Part shown: positions 26,115 to 35,439 of the stretch, piece by piece
How positions within the stretch are numbered: the stretch's first letter is position 1
Layout: every line of letters begins with the position of its first letter
NCBI RefSeq assembly: GCF_009761675.1
Contig: NZ_QUZH01000012.1
Coordinates: forward strand, 1 to 64,000
From: Bhargavaea sp. CC-171006
GTDB taxonomy: Bacteria; Bacillota; Bacilli; Bacillales_A; Planococcaceae
Length of the DNA: 64,000 bases
Direction of reading: 5' to 3'
The notes under the pieces: model-generated
What the model saw: the letters and a program-made list of their open reading frames with translations, nothing else
What the model was told of the DNA's origin: nothing
Database searches by the model: none
Program-made: the position numbers and the translations under genes

Positions 26115-28497
26115 CCCCTCCTTTCTTCGGCTTGAGGGCAATCAGCGTATAGACGCCGATGCCTGCGATAAAGAGGACCACGACTTCGAGCATCGTATCG
26201 AATGCACGGAAGTCTCCGAGGATGGCATTGACGATGTTGCTGCCGCCGGCCAGCTTGTACGAATCTTCGAAGTAAGAGGAGATGGACGAGTATACGTCAT
26301 ACCCCTGAACCGTCAGACCGAAAGCCGTGACAAGTGTCCCCGCGCCGATTGCGATCAGCCCGTTGACAATCTTCGTCCTGAGAGGTGAATCCTCGGGCTT
26401 CCATTCGGGAAGGAAGTGGAAGCACAGGAGGAACAGCACCGTCGTGACTGTCTCGATGACCGTCTGGGTGAGCGCCAGGTCCGGCGCCCTGAAGAAGACA
26501 AAGAAGATGGCGACGGAATAGCCGAGGACTCCATTCAGAAGAGTCGCCGTGATTCGGGACCGGGCGAACAGCATCGCAATGGCCGCGAATGCCATGATGA
26601 TGACAAATGAGATTTCGAAAATCCCGACCGGCCCCCTGCTGAAGTCAGGCTCGAAAGCCCCTGTCAGGAAGAGCATTCCGCCCACTGTTACAAGGAAGAA
26701 CACATAGATGAATGCGAAATAATCCCGGCTCCTGCCGGTCATATACAGGTCCGTCACGATGGTGGAGCCGGCTTCCCCTGTCTGCAGCAGGCCGCGGTAG
26801 ATCGAGTCCATCGTCCATCGGAACGGCGCTACCCGGTAGATCCGCTTCCAGTGGCGGAAGGTGATGAACAGCAGCAGGCCGAGGGCGATGACACCGAATG
26901 TCATGACAAGCGGCAGGTTCACCCCATGCCACGCCTCAATCTCAGGGACAAGATTCGCCTCCTGTGAGAGCACGGGGAACATGACCGGCATGGCCGGTCC
27001 GATGACATACTTCCCGATGATGTTCGGGAAGAAGAAAATCAGGATGACCAGCGCCGCAAGGATACCGGGCGCGACCAGCATTCCCTTCGGTGCCTCACGC
27101 GGCACACGGTCGATTTTCTCCGGCTGGACCGGCCCGAGAAATGTCCGGTAAACGATGATGGTGCAATAGACGAATGTGAACACGCTGGCCAGCCAGCCGA
27201 CTACCGGGAACAGCACTTCAGCACCGCCGGCAAACGGCTGTCCGGATGCGATGTTTACCGCCGCACCGAAGAACATTTCCTTGCTCAGGAAACCATTGAA
27301 CGGCGGCAGCCCAGCCATCGAGAAACTTCCGATTACGGCAAATGTGAACGTCACCGGCATAAAGGACATGAGGCCCCCCAGGCGGCGGATGTCCCGCGTG
27401 CCGATTTCATGGTCGACAATCCCGATGACCATGAAGAGCAGCCCCTTGAACGTCGAGTGATTCAACAGATAGAACAGCGCCGCAAACCCGGCAGCCGCGT
27501 AAACCGTCGGATCTCCCGCCGCATCAGCGGACAATGCCGCGGAGCCGAAGCCGAGAAGGCTCATGATCAGCCCGAGCTGGCTGATGGTGGAATAAGCCAG
27601 GAGGGCTTTCAGATCGTTCTGCTTCATGGCGTTGAACGCCCCCCACAGGAGCGTCACGATCCCGGCTATGCTCAGTGACCAGAACCAGGCATCGAGACCG
27701 CCGAACAGCGGCGTGAACAGCGCAACCAGGTAAATTCCTGCCTTGACCATGGTCGCCGAGTGCAGATACGCGCTGACCGGGGTCGGCGCCTCCATCGCAT
27801 CCGGCAGCCAGATGTGGAAAGGGAATTGGACTGATTTGGTGAACGCACCAAGCAGGATCAGGAACATGGCAGGGACAATCAGCGATTCTCCGGCAAGCGT
27901 CTCCCGCATCCCGATGATTTCACTGATGCTGAACGTACCGGTCATGAAGTAAAGCATGAGGAAGCCTGCGAGCATCGAGACTCCGCCCATGACCGTGATG
28001 AGCATTGCCTTCTGTGCCCCGTAGCGGGAACCCTTCCGGTGGTACCAGAACGCAATAAGCAGGAAGGACGAAATACTCGTCAGTTCCCAGAACGTGTAAA
28101 GAAGCATCAGATTGTCCGAAAAAACGACGCCGAGCATGGCGCCCATGAACAGGAGCAGATAAACATAGAAGTGGCCGAGCGATTCCCTCGGCGAGAGGTA
28201 ATAAATAGAATAAAGGGCGACAAGTGTGCCGACCCCCGTGATGAGGAGTGCGAAAATCATGCCGAGGCCGTCGACACGGACTGCAAGATCGATGCCGGCC
28301 TCCGGAATCCAGGCATAGGAGACGTCAATGACCTCTCCGTCAGCTATTCGGGGGATCAGCCTGACCAGGGTTGCAAAGAGAACGAGCGGAACCGCCATGA
28401 CATACCAACCGATCAGACGGTCGCCGATCAGACGGTGCACCGCGGGCAAAAACAGTGCCATGATGAATGGGAGAAAGATGACAAAAACAGCGAACAT
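26095..28497 (-). CDS. mrpA: Mrp antiporter subunit MrpA
   Basis: The 800-residue first subunit of the Mrp Na+/H+ antiporter, homologous to NuoL with an extra C-terminal domain. It has about 20 membrane segments, the conserved FWELTSISSFLLI (channel Glu) and KSAQFPFHIWLPDAM-type motif (here KSVQFPFHIWLPDAMEAPTPVSAYLHSATMVKAG, about residues 220-255), and the C-terminal MrpA-specific end. ATG 28497 has GGAGG five bases upstream; a TTG four codons earlier overlaps that site. Mrp complexes support sodium tolerance and pH control in alkaline conditions. Confidence 0.94.
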   Translation of the reverse strand: MFAVFVIFLPFIMALFLPAVHRLIGDRLIGWYVMAVPLVLFATLVRLIPRIADGEVIDVSYAWIPEAGIDLAVRVDGLGMIFALLITGVGTLVALYSIYYLSPRESLGHFYVYLLLFMGAMLGVVFSDNLMLLYTFWELTSISSFLLIAFWYHRKGSRYGAQKAMLITVMGGVSMLAGFLMLYFMTGTFSISEIIGMRETLAGESLIVPAMFLILLGAFTKSVQFPFHIWLPDAMEAPTPVSAYLHSATMVKAGIYLVALFTPLFGGLDAWFWSLSIAGIVTLLWGAFNAMKQNDLKALLAYSTISQLGLIMSLLGFGSAALSADAAGDPTVYAAAGFAALFYLLNHSTFKGLLFMVIGIVDHEIGTRDIRRLGGLMSFMPVTFTFAVIGSFSMAGLPPFNGFLSKEMFFGAAVNIASGQPFAGGAEVLFPVVGWLASVFTFVYCTIIVYRTFLGPVQPEKIDRVPREAPKGMLVAPGILAALVILIFFFPNIIGKYVIGPAMPVMFPVLSQEANLVPEIEAWHGVNLPLVMTFGVIALGLLLFITFRHWKRIYRVAPFRWTMDSIYRGLLQTGEAGSTIVTDLYMTGRSRDYFAFIYVFFLVTVGGMLFLTGAFEPDFSRGPVGIFEISFVIIMAFAAIAMLFARSRITATLLNGVLGYSVAIFFVFFRAPDLALTQTVIETVTTVLFLLCFHFLPEWKPEDSPLRTKIVNGLIAIGAGTLVTAFGLTVQGYDVYSSISSYFEDSYKLAGGSNIVNAILGDFRAFDTMLEVVVLFIAGIGVYTLIALKPKKGGDDIEGK

Positions 28498-28842
28498 ATG
28501 GACCTCCAATCAGCGTGGTGGACCCCTTCCGGGCAAGCCGCCTTGACGGAATGACCGGCAGGGCGCATAATATGGGGCAACAGCGTCCGGAACCCTCGCG
28601 GGTACATGGACGGCAGTTATGTAGAAAGGGCATGCGAAATACAGCGGCCGCACTCCGGCGGCACTGATTTCCCACTTAAAAGTATACAGGAAATAGGCCT
28701 GTTTCGCACTCCATGCCCTTCCTTTCGCCGGTTTTGTTGTATTTTCGGTGATGATGTCTTATAATGTTTTGGTTTTCGAATGAGGCTCCGGGCATTTATC
28801 TCCGGAAGCCCAGCTATTATGAACAAGAGGTGACTCACCGCC
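28498..28842. other. Divergent promoter region between mrp and the Usp-domain gene
   Basis: A 345-base control region. It holds a strong rightward promoter (listed separately), a possible leftward TATACT box at 28681-28686, and a broken dyad: GGGCATG with CGAAA near 28627-28640 faces TTTCG and CATGCCC near 28702-28719. No small gene is evident. Confidence 0.5.
28737..28765 (+). promoter_or_regulatory. Sigma-A promoter of the Usp-domain gene
   Basis: TTGTAT (28737-28742) and TATAAT (28760-28765) are 17 bases apart. The ATG follows about 78 bases later. Confidence 0.65.
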
Positions 28843-29526
28843 ATGTTGAAAAAGCCGGGAATGGATGAGTGCATTCTGGTTTGTGTCTATTATGGGCCGA
28901 ACGGCGAGCGGCTGATCCGCAGAGGACATAAGATGGCCAGCATGCTCAATTGCCCGTTTTATATTCTGACGGTCGACCCGCTTCCGTTTGACCAGTTTGA
29001 TGCAGACAAGTCCGAATACGTGGAGCGTTGGCAGGAACTTGCGGAAGAACTCGGCGCGCAGGCCTTCATCCTCCGCGACAACGAGCGTCTCCCGTCCGCA
29101 AAGGTCATCAAGGAAGTGGCCTACGATAAAAATGTAACCCAGATCGTCATCGGGCAAACCGCCCAGAGCCGGTGGGAAGAGATCACGAGGGGATCGTTCA
29201 TCAACGTGCTGCTCCGTGAGATTCCGTTTGCCGACCTTCATGTCGTCTCCGTCGCGAGAAACATCAAATCCGTCGAAGAGGATATGTACGAAAAGGGTGT
29301 CCGCGCGTACCTGGTGAAGGATGGCGACGGTTATCGCGTCAGCTTTACCCAGTCGAAAGGATGCGAATTCGAAGGGATCTTCTTCAAGGAGATGGGAACC
29401 GACTTCAACAACGGCATCTTCAAGTTCATGCACGACCACAAAATGTGCCAGGTGCATGTGGATGATGACCGGATCGAAGAAACGGGAACCGTCGAACGCA
29501 TGGCGGAAGAAAAGCACGTCCAATAA
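28843..29526 (+). CDS. UspA/KdpD-like domain protein with a novel C-terminal region
   Basis: A 227-residue cytoplasmic protein. Residues 8-140 have the fold pattern of the universal stress domain found in KdpD sensor kinases (ILVCVYYGPNGERLIRRGHKMA, then IVIGQTAQSRWEEITRGSFINVLLREI). The C-terminal 90 residues, rich in Asp/Glu/His with GYRVSFTQSKGCEFEG, are not part of the domain and I do not recognise them. There is no kinase. It is divergent from the mrp operon, which suggests a link to ion homeostasis. GAGGTGA precedes the ATG. Confidence 0.7.
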   Translation: MLKKPGMDECILVCVYYGPNGERLIRRGHKMASMLNCPFYILTVDPLPFDQFDADKSEYVERWQELAEELGAQAFILRDNERLPSAKVIKEVAYDKNVTQIVIGQTAQSRWEEITRGSFINVLLREIPFADLHVVSVARNIKSVEEDMYEKGVRAYLVKDGDGYRVSFTQSKGCEFEGIFFKEMGTDFNNGIFKFMHDHKMCQVHVDDDRIEETGTVERMAEEKHVQ

Positions 29527-29529
29527 TGA

Positions 29530-29566
29530 AAAATCGGCTGTCCCGGGAGGGCAGCCGATTTTTTTG
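29530..29566. terminator. Terminator between Usp-domain gene and murB
   Basis: AATCGGCTG pairs with CAGCCGATT and is followed by a T run on the + strand. Confidence 0.85.
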
Positions 29567-29610
29567 AAATCTGAAAGGAGCGCAGGATCATTCCGCGCTC
29601 CTTTCACTGT

Positions 29611-30525
29611 TTATGATTCTTCCCCGACAATCTTGACTTCCAGCTCGAGGTCGACACCGAAATTGTTCCTGACAGCTTCCCGCACCATTTCAATCGTTCG
29701 GATATAGTCGGTTGCCGTTGCGCGGTTTTTGTTTACGATGAAACCTGCGTGCTTAGTAGATACTTCAGCGCCGCCGAATCCTTTGCCCTGCAGGCCGGAA
29801 TCCTGGATCAGCTTGCCGGCAAAGTAACCGGGAGGCCGCTTGAACACGCTCCCCGCGGACGGATACTCCAGAGGCTGCTTGGATTCGCGCTGGTGGGTCA
29901 GATCTGCCACTTTCGCATCAATCTCTTCCTGATCGCCTTCTTCCAGAGCGAACTCGGCGGACAGGACATAGTATCCTTTTTTCGCAATGATACTCGTCCG
30001 GTAACCCAGCTCCAGTTCCTCTTTTGACAGTACCAGGCGCTCGCCCTCCGGTGTCAGTACCGTACACCGGTGGATGATGTCTTTGATTTCACCGCCGTAC
30101 GCACCGGCGTTCATGACCATCGCACCGCCGACGGACCCCGGGATGCCGCAGGCGAATTCAAAGCCGGTCAGTCCGCATGCCGCGGATTGCCTGGAGACGG
30201 CTTTGATGTCCGCCCCGCTTTCCGCATAGACCGAGTTTCCGTCAAAGCGGACCTCGTTCAGATTGGACAAGTTCAGCACAATGCCGCGGACACCGCCGTC
30301 GCGGACCACCATGTTCGAACCGTTCCCGAGCAGAAGTACCGGGATTTCATGTTCATGTGCATAGCGGACAACCGCCTGCACGCCTTCTTCCGTCTCCGGG
30401 TCGCAGAACAGGTCCGCCCGCCCGCCCATCCGGGTCATTGTATGGCTCGAAAGCGGTTCATCTATTTTTACGTGTTCATCGCCGATGCATTTTTTCAGGT
30501 CATCGGCCCATTGCTGTTTGCTCAT
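29611..30525 (-). CDS. murB: UDP-N-acetylenolpyruvoylglucosamine reductase MurB
   Basis: The second step of peptidoglycan precursor synthesis: FAD-dependent reduction of enolpyruvyl-UDP-GlcNAc to UDP-MurNAc with NADPH. The 304-residue protein is a type IIb MurB: FAD-binding region with HTMTRMGGRADL and GNGSNMVVRDGG, GIPGSVGGAMVMNAGAYGGEI, YPSAGSVFKRP (catalytic Ser) and a C-terminal Glu (ELEVKIVGE). It is alone here rather than in the dcw cluster, as in many Bacillales that have a second copy. Confidence 0.94.
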   Translation of the reverse strand: MSKQQWADDLKKCIGDEHVKIDEPLSSHTMTRMGGRADLFCDPETEEGVQAVVRYAHEHEIPVLLLGNGSNMVVRDGGVRGIVLNLSNLNEVRFDGNSVYAESGADIKAVSRQSAACGLTGFEFACGIPGSVGGAMVMNAGAYGGEIKDIIHRCTVLTPEGERLVLSKEELELGYRTSIIAKKGYYVLSAEFALEEGDQEEIDAKVADLTHQRESKQPLEYPSAGSVFKRPPGYFAGKLIQDSGLQGKGFGGAEVSTKHAGFIVNKNRATATDYIRTIEMVREAVRNNFGVDLELEVKIVGEES

Positions 30526-30670
30526 TAAATTGCCATTCCTTTCAGAGGCTCTCCGCTCAACCGCAGCGGGACTCTTACTCTCTAAACTTCATTCACAATT
30601 ATATAGTATGCTGTCTGCCCGGCGTTTTGACAAGTCACACCCGTGAGCACAAAAACAGAAGACGTATTGA

Positions 30671-30699
30671 TTGACTCGTTCGGAATATTGTCTTAAATT
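30671..30699 (+). promoter_or_regulatory. Sigma-A promoter of the YceI gene
   Basis: TTGACT (30671-30676) and TAAATT (30694-30699) are 17 bases apart, 34 bases before the start codon. Confidence 0.6.
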
Positions 30700-30733
30700 C
30701 AAATTATTACGGCTTTTACAAGGAGGAGTTTCA

Positions 30734-31306
30734 ATGGCAAAGACGAAATGGCAGATTGACGCGGCGCACTCTCACGTAACATTTACGGTGAAGCACATGA
30801 TGATTTCAAAGGTCCGGGGATCGTTCGGAAACTTTGACGCAGAGGTCGAAGCTGATCCGGAAAATCTGGAAGGCGCCTCCCTCAAGTTCACGATTGATGT
30901 GAATTCGATCGACACGGACAGCGAGGACCGTGACAATCACCTCCGCTCTGCCGACTTCTTCGATACGGAGAATCATCCGCAGATCACATTCGTCTCCACG
31001 GACATCCAGCCCGACGGAGATGGCGAGTACAAAGTGACCGGTGACCTGACCATCAAGGGTGAGACCAAATCCGTCACGCTTGAAGCCGAATATGAGGGCC
31101 GGGCCAAGAACCCTTGGGGCCAGGAAGTCGTCGCATTTTCTGTTGACGGCAAGATCAACCGGAAGGACTTCGGCCTGACCTGGAACCAGGCGCTTGAAAC
31201 CGGCGGCGTCCTCGTCGGCGAAGACGTTAAAATTCATCTCGACCTGGAAGCGACTGAGGAACAACCTCAGACAGAAGATGCAGAAGAAGAAAGCCTTGAA
31301 TCTTGA
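30734..31306 (+). CDS. YceI-family isoprenoid-binding lipocalin-like protein
   Basis: A 190-residue beta-barrel protein of the YceI/TT1927B family, known to bind polyisoprenoid or fatty-acyl molecules. The start WQIDAAHSHVTFTVKHMMISKVRGSF-type region (residues 5-30) is diagnostic, and the barrel ends at about 170 with GEDVKIHLDLEA. The last 20 residues are an acidic extension rich in Glu. There is no signal peptide, so it is likely cytoplasmic. ATG 30734 is preceded by AGGAGGAG. Confidence 0.88.
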   Translation: MAKTKWQIDAAHSHVTFTVKHMMISKVRGSFGNFDAEVEADPENLEGASLKFTIDVNSIDTDSEDRDNHLRSADFFDTENHPQITFVSTDIQPDGDGEYKVTGDLTIKGETKSVTLEAEYEGRAKNPWGQEVVAFSVDGKINRKDFGLTWNQALETGGVLVGEDVKIHLDLEATEEQPQTEDAEEESLES

Positions 31307-31312
31307 TGTTAC

Positions 31313-31340
31313 GGCTGCCCGTATATGGGCGGCCTTTTTT
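31313..31340 (+). terminator. Terminator of the YceI gene
   Basis: GGCTGCCC pairs with GGGCGGCC, followed by six T residues. Confidence 0.8.
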
Positions 31341-31343
31341 CAT

Positions 31344-31377
31344 GCAAAAAGCCGCATCCTATCAGTTAGGATGCGGC
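31344..31377 (-). terminator. Terminator of the DsbA-family gene
   Basis: GCCGCATCCT pairs with AGGATGCGGC; the minus strand continues into a T run. Confidence 0.8.
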
Positions 31378-31389
31378 GTGGGCATGATT

Positions 31390-32028
31390 TCATGATTCTT
31401 CTTCTGCAACTTTGCGGAGCGCCTGCTCAAACACTTCATCGGGCTGCGCGCCGGAAATGGCGTATTTGCGGTTGATTACGAAAAACGGGACGCCCTGCAC
31501 ACCGAGCTGGCGGGCTTCTTCGATATCTGCCCTGACCTCTTCTTCGTAACGGCCGGATGCGAGAACGGCTTCTGCCTCTTTGCGGTCCAGACCCGTCTCT
31601 TCCGCGATATCCGCCAGAACTTCCCTGCGCCCGATTTCACGGTTTTCGATAAAGTAAGCTCGAAGCAGATTTTCCGAAATCTGGTCCGCTTTCTCCTGCT
31701 CTTCTGCCCATTTCGCAAGCCGGTGCGCGCTGAATGTATTTGCAGGACGCATTTTGGAGAAGTTGTACTCAAGTCCGACTTCTTTTGCAGCGGCGGTGAC
31801 ATTGGCAGTCATGGCTTCCGCCTGGGTCTCTGTCGTGCCATATTTCCCGGCCAGCACAGAAACCATCGACTCCTCGGATGTCTCGGGAGAATGCGGGTCC
31901 AGCTCATAGCTTTTGAAGACGACTTCCGCTCCGTCTCCCAAGCCTGTCTTCTCGAGGGCTTGTTCCAGTTTCCGTTTGCCGATATAGCAGAACGGGCAAA
32001 CATAATCAGACCATACTTCTATCTTCAC
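31390..32028 (-). CDS. DsbA-family FrnE-like oxidoreductase
   Basis: A 212-residue cytoplasmic thioredoxin-fold protein. The active site CPFC (Cys 11 and 14) and the inserted helical domain match the FrnE/2-hydroxychromene isomerase-like DsbA group (YwbO in B. subtilis). The cis-Pro loop reads GVQGVPFFVIN. It lacks a signal peptide, so disulfide or isomerase chemistry in the cytoplasm is expected; the substrate is unknown. Start codon is GTG. Confidence 0.87.
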   Translation of the reverse strand: MKIEVWSDYVCPFCYIGKRKLEQALEKTGLGDGAEVVFKSYELDPHSPETSEESMVSVLAGKYGTTETQAEAMTANVTAAAKEVGLEYNFSKMRPANTFSAHRLAKWAEEQEKADQISENLLRAYFIENREIGRREVLADIAEETGLDRKEAEAVLASGRYEEEVRADIEEARQLGVQGVPFFVINRKYAISGAQPDEVFEQALRKVAEEES

Positions 32029-32144
32029 GACACCAATCCCCTTCCGGTTTCACTGCCTTCATTGTAGGGGGATGCACAGCATGAGACAAGGAATCCGCCC
32101 ACAGCCATGGGCATGGATACACCCCAATGATTGGAGGACTATCA

Positions 32145-33518
32145 TTGAATCAATCACTTTGGCTGGACACAGGGTACCCGCGCGATCAGTTCCCGGAAGC
32201 ACAAGGCTCGCTCCGCTGTGATGTATGCATCATCGGCGGGGGAATGGGCGGAATCGCAGCGGCCGAGCAGCTCGCAAAGGCCGGGAAAGATGTCATTGTC
32301 CTGGAGAAGGACCGCATCTTCGGCTCCACGACAAGCCACTCGACAGGAAAGGTGACCGCCCAGCATGACATCATCTATGCCAAGCTGATCAAGCAGTTCG
32401 GCCTGGAAGCGGCACGGACCTATTACCAGGCCAACGAGCGCGCCGTGCGCCGGGCACGGGAGATCGCCCGGGATGATGAAGCCCGCTCGCTTGACTCCAT
32501 CCTGTACGCCCGTACACCTTCCGGAACGGAAAATCTCCGGAAGGAATGGGAGGCCTACAAGGAAATCGGCATCCAAGGTGCATTCGTCAATGAGACTGAG
32601 CTGCCGTTCACCGTGGAGAGTGCGCTGTCGATGCATGACGAACTGCAGATTCATCCGCTCCGTTTCGGCCAGCGCCTGGCACGGATGGCAGCGGACTCGG
32701 GGGCACGCATCTTCGAAGATTCCGCAGTAAGGAAGATGGATTTCAAAAAGCGGATTGTGGAACTTGAAAACGGGACGGATGTCACTTTCAAGGAACTCAT
32801 TCTCTGCACCCACTACCCGCTTGTCGGACTGCAGAACATGAATGTCCTTAAGCTGCAGGTAAACCGCTCCTATATCGTTGCCGCCAAGGCCGGAACGGAG
32901 CTGAAAAACCAGTATCTGGGCGTGGATGCCGACTCACTGTCCATCCGAACCGCAGGAATCGACGGCCAGCCGTATCTGATGGTCTCCGGCGCCAATCACC
33001 TTGCCGGCATGAAAGAAGAAACCGGTGAGAACTACGGCGAACTGGCGGAGCATCTCCGGGAACAGTTCGGCGTGAGCGACATTTCACACCAATGGTCGGC
33101 CCAAGATCCTCAAACGCCGGATGATGTACCGTATATCGGCCGCATCACCAAAGACCTCCCCCACATCTATATCAGCACCGGCTTCCGTAAATGGGGACTG
33201 TCCGGTTCGCTCGCAGGATCGGAAGTGCTGCGTGACCTGATCACCGGAAGACCGAACGAAGCCATCGGGCTTTACAGTCCCGACCGCACCGGCTTCGGCG
33301 CGAAACTGCTCCAGGGCATCAAGGTGGCCGGACTGACCGCAGGCGAATTGGCCGCCGGGTATACAGTCCGTCTGGAATCACCGACATGTACGCACCTGGG
33401 CTGCAAAACCCGTTGGAACGAGGGCGACCGCACGTGGGATTGCCCATGCCACGGTTCCCGCTTCCGCGAGGACGGCTCGGTGCTTGAAGGCCCTGCAAAG
33501 AAGCCTCTGAAACTGTAA
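32145..33518 (+). CDS. FAD-dependent oxidoreductase with C-terminal Rieske domain (YhfW-like)
   Basis: A 457-residue fusion. Residues 24-370 form a DAO-type FAD enzyme, beginning with the dinucleotide motif GGGMGGIAAAEQLAKAG; the end holds a Rieske [2Fe-2S] centre, CTHLGC followed by CPCHGSRF. B. subtilis YhfW has the same fusion. The role is unknown; electron transfer between FAD and the cluster is expected. The start codon is TTG at 32145, with GGAGG seven bases before it; an upstream ATG at 32127 overlaps that site. Confidence 0.88.
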   Translation: MNQSLWLDTGYPRDQFPEAQGSLRCDVCIIGGGMGGIAAAEQLAKAGKDVIVLEKDRIFGSTTSHSTGKVTAQHDIIYAKLIKQFGLEAARTYYQANERAVRRAREIARDDEARSLDSILYARTPSGTENLRKEWEAYKEIGIQGAFVNETELPFTVESALSMHDELQIHPLRFGQRLARMAADSGARIFEDSAVRKMDFKKRIVELENGTDVTFKELILCTHYPLVGLQNMNVLKLQVNRSYIVAAKAGTELKNQYLGVDADSLSIRTAGIDGQPYLMVSGANHLAGMKEETGENYGELAEHLREQFGVSDISHQWSAQDPQTPDDVPYIGRITKDLPHIYISTGFRKWGLSGSLAGSEVLRDLITGRPNEAIGLYSPDRTGFGAKLLQGIKVAGLTAGELAAGYTVRLESPTCTHLGCKTRWNEGDRTWDCPCHGSRFREDGSVLEGPAKKPLKL

Positions 33519-33612
33519 TGACAATTTCGCCTCCGGTATGTCCGGAGGTGTTTTTCTTGATGCGGGACTAATGTTTGATCTGCTAGAGTGATAGAAAAAG
33601 GGGTGAACCGTC

Positions 33613-34401
33613 ATGATCCTGAAACAGATCCGACTAAAGAAGCCGATGCCGGCGGAAAACCGATTTCCGTTCGGGCTCCCGGTCGTCCGGGAATTCGATT
33701 CATTCACGTTCCGCTCCCCGGTCACGATCATCGCCGGCGACAACGGCACGGGAAAGACGACACTCCTTGAAGGCATCGCCGCCGCGGCAGACAGCATCCT
33801 GATCAGCCGCGAACCGATCGAAGGGAACCCTGCACTTGAGCACGCCCGGGAAATAGCAGATCATCTCACGCTCAGCTGGTCGGTCAAATCGCGCAACGGC
33901 TTTTTCTTCCGGGCGCTGGATTTCGTGACCTACACGATCGCCGTGTCCCAAATGCGCGAAGATGCCCGGGAGACGCTGGAAGAAATCAGAAGCCGGAATC
34001 CCCGCAGCCTGGAGGCACTGCCCTATGCCCGCACGTATCACGAACTCCGGAATCTGTACGGCGAGGGGCTGGAGTTCCGCTCCCACGGCGAGAGCTTCCT
34101 GGACCTTTTCTCCGCGCGATTCCGGCCGGATGGCTTTTACATCCTGGATGAGCCCGAGGCGCCCCTCTCTCCCGCCAAGCAGCTGACCCTTCTTGCGATG
34201 CTGCATGAGATGGTGGAAGAAGGCGCCCAGTTCCTGATCTCCACCCATTCCCCGATCATCATGGCTTACCCCGGTGCAGACCTTTATGAGATCCGCGGCT
34301 GCCGGCTTGAGCCGGCAGCGTTTGATGAAGTCGAGCATGTCCGCATGACGAAAGACTTTCTGAATGCGCCGGAGCGCTATCTGAGACACTTGTTCAACTG
34401 A
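33613..34401 (+). CDS. AAA/ABC-type stand-alone ATPase
   Basis: A 262-residue cytoplasmic ATPase with an RecF/ABC-like core: Walker A GDNGTGKTT at about 43-51, LDEPEAPLSP as Walker B at about 178, and the switch His in STHSPI near 214. There is no partner permease next to it. Such AAA_21/AAA_23-type single-domain proteins are often annotated AAA family ATPase. The role is unknown. It is downstream of the FAD/Rieske gene without an intervening terminator, so co-transcription is possible. Confidence 0.82.
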   Translation: MILKQIRLKKPMPAENRFPFGLPVVREFDSFTFRSPVTIIAGDNGTGKTTLLEGIAAAADSILISREPIEGNPALEHAREIADHLTLSWSVKSRNGFFFRALDFVTYTIAVSQMREDARETLEEIRSRNPRSLEALPYARTYHELRNLYGEGLEFRSHGESFLDLFSARFRPDGFYILDEPEAPLSPAKQLTLLAMLHEMVEEGAQFLISTHSPIIMAYPGADLYEIRGCRLEPAAFDEVEHVRMTKDFLNAPERYLRHLFN

Positions 34402-34439
34402 AAAATCACCCGGCCCCCATCAGGGAACCGGGTGATTTT
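34402..34439. terminator. Bidirectional terminator
   Basis: AAAATCACCCGG pairs with CCGGGTGATTTT between the ATPase and the convergent YitT-family gene. Confidence 0.85.
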
Positions 34440-35305
34440 CAGTGCACCGGTGTTTTGAAGTTGCTTCCGGAGATTTCGCTGACACGCTGGACGATGACGA
34501 ATGCTTCGGGATCCGTCTCACGGATCGCCGTCCGTACATCTGCCATCTCAAGGCGGTCGACGACGACGTAGAGGACTTTCTTCGAATCATTCGTGAATGC
34601 ACCTTCCCCGTTCAGGAAAGTGACGCCTCGTCCGACGTTATCGATCAGGCTCTTCCCCAATTCCTCCGCGTGCTCGGAAATGACCATGACCGACAGGGAC
34701 TCTTCCGTACCTTCTACGACCATATCGATCACCTTTGAGGCGATAAAGTACGTGATCATCGAGTAGAAGGTGGTCTCCCATGTGAACACAAGCAGACCCG
34801 CAAGGATGAAGATGAAGACGTTCATGATCATGACCGTCTGTCCGACAGAGATCGGCCGCCGCTTGCTGATCAGGATGGCAAGGATCTCCGTTCCGTCCAG
34901 TGCACCACCCATGCGCATGACAAGCCCGACCCCGAAACCGAGGATCACCGCTCCGATCACCGTCGCGAGGAACAGGTCATCCGTCACCACGTCGAACCGG
35001 TGGAGATAGCCGGTCGCCACAGAGAGCACAATGATGCCGTATAGCGCGTTGACAGTGAACCGGATGCCCATCCGCCTATAACCAAGGAAGATAAACGGGA
35101 TATTCAGGACGATGATGAAAATACTGAGGGTAAGCGGCGTTAGTTCCGACAGGATGATCGACAGCCCGATGACTCCGCCGTCCAGGATGTTGTTCGGGAC
35201 GAGAAACAGTTCCAGCCCGATGGCCGCTATGATGGCACCCGCGGTGATCAGGAAAAGCTGGACCGGAATGGACTCAGAGAGAAACTTATGCTTTGAATCT
35301 GACAT
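34439..35305 (-). CDS. YitT-family membrane protein (DUF161/DUF2179)
   Basis: A 288-residue protein with five to six membrane segments in the first 190 residues (LFLVPNNILDGGVIGLS and GFGVGLVMRMGGALDGTEILA are typical) and a cytoplasmic DUF2179 domain at about 210-280. The transported molecule is unknown. AGGAG lies eight bases before the ATG. Bacillales carry several paralogues (YitT, YpjC, YxkD, YvjA and others); I cannot say which. Confidence 0.87.
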   Translation of the reverse strand: MSDSKHKFLSESIPVQLFLITAGAIIAAIGLELFLVPNNILDGGVIGLSIILSELTPLTLSIFIIVLNIPFIFLGYRRMGIRFTVNALYGIIVLSVATGYLHRFDVVTDDLFLATVIGAVILGFGVGLVMRMGGALDGTEILAILISKRRPISVGQTVMIMNVFIFILAGLLVFTWETTFYSMITYFIASKVIDMVVEGTEESLSVMVISEHAEELGKSLIDNVGRGVTFLNGEGAFTNDSKKVLYVVVDRLEMADVRTAIRETDPEAFVIVQRVSEISGSNFKTPVH

Positions 35306-35403
35306 CTGTTAGACTCCTATTCTGAGGCAGTTGCCCTAAGTAAAGTATGAGGAAAAGACCCACGGTGATGCAAACCATTTTTGCTTCCGTTTCCAAAGAA
35401 AGC

Positions 35404-35432
35404 AAAAGCCCCGGCGATGCCGGGGCTTTTCT
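35404..35432 (-). terminator. Terminator of ppaC
   Basis: AAAAGCCCCGG pairs with CCGGGGCTTTT, just beyond the stop codon on the minus strand. Confidence 0.82.
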
Positions 35433-35439
35433 TGATCTA

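Noticed and set aside
28498-28842. Riboswitch upstream of mrp
   Set aside because: A dyad is present but I could not match conserved loops of any known class, and the inferred promoters leave one arm outside either transcript.
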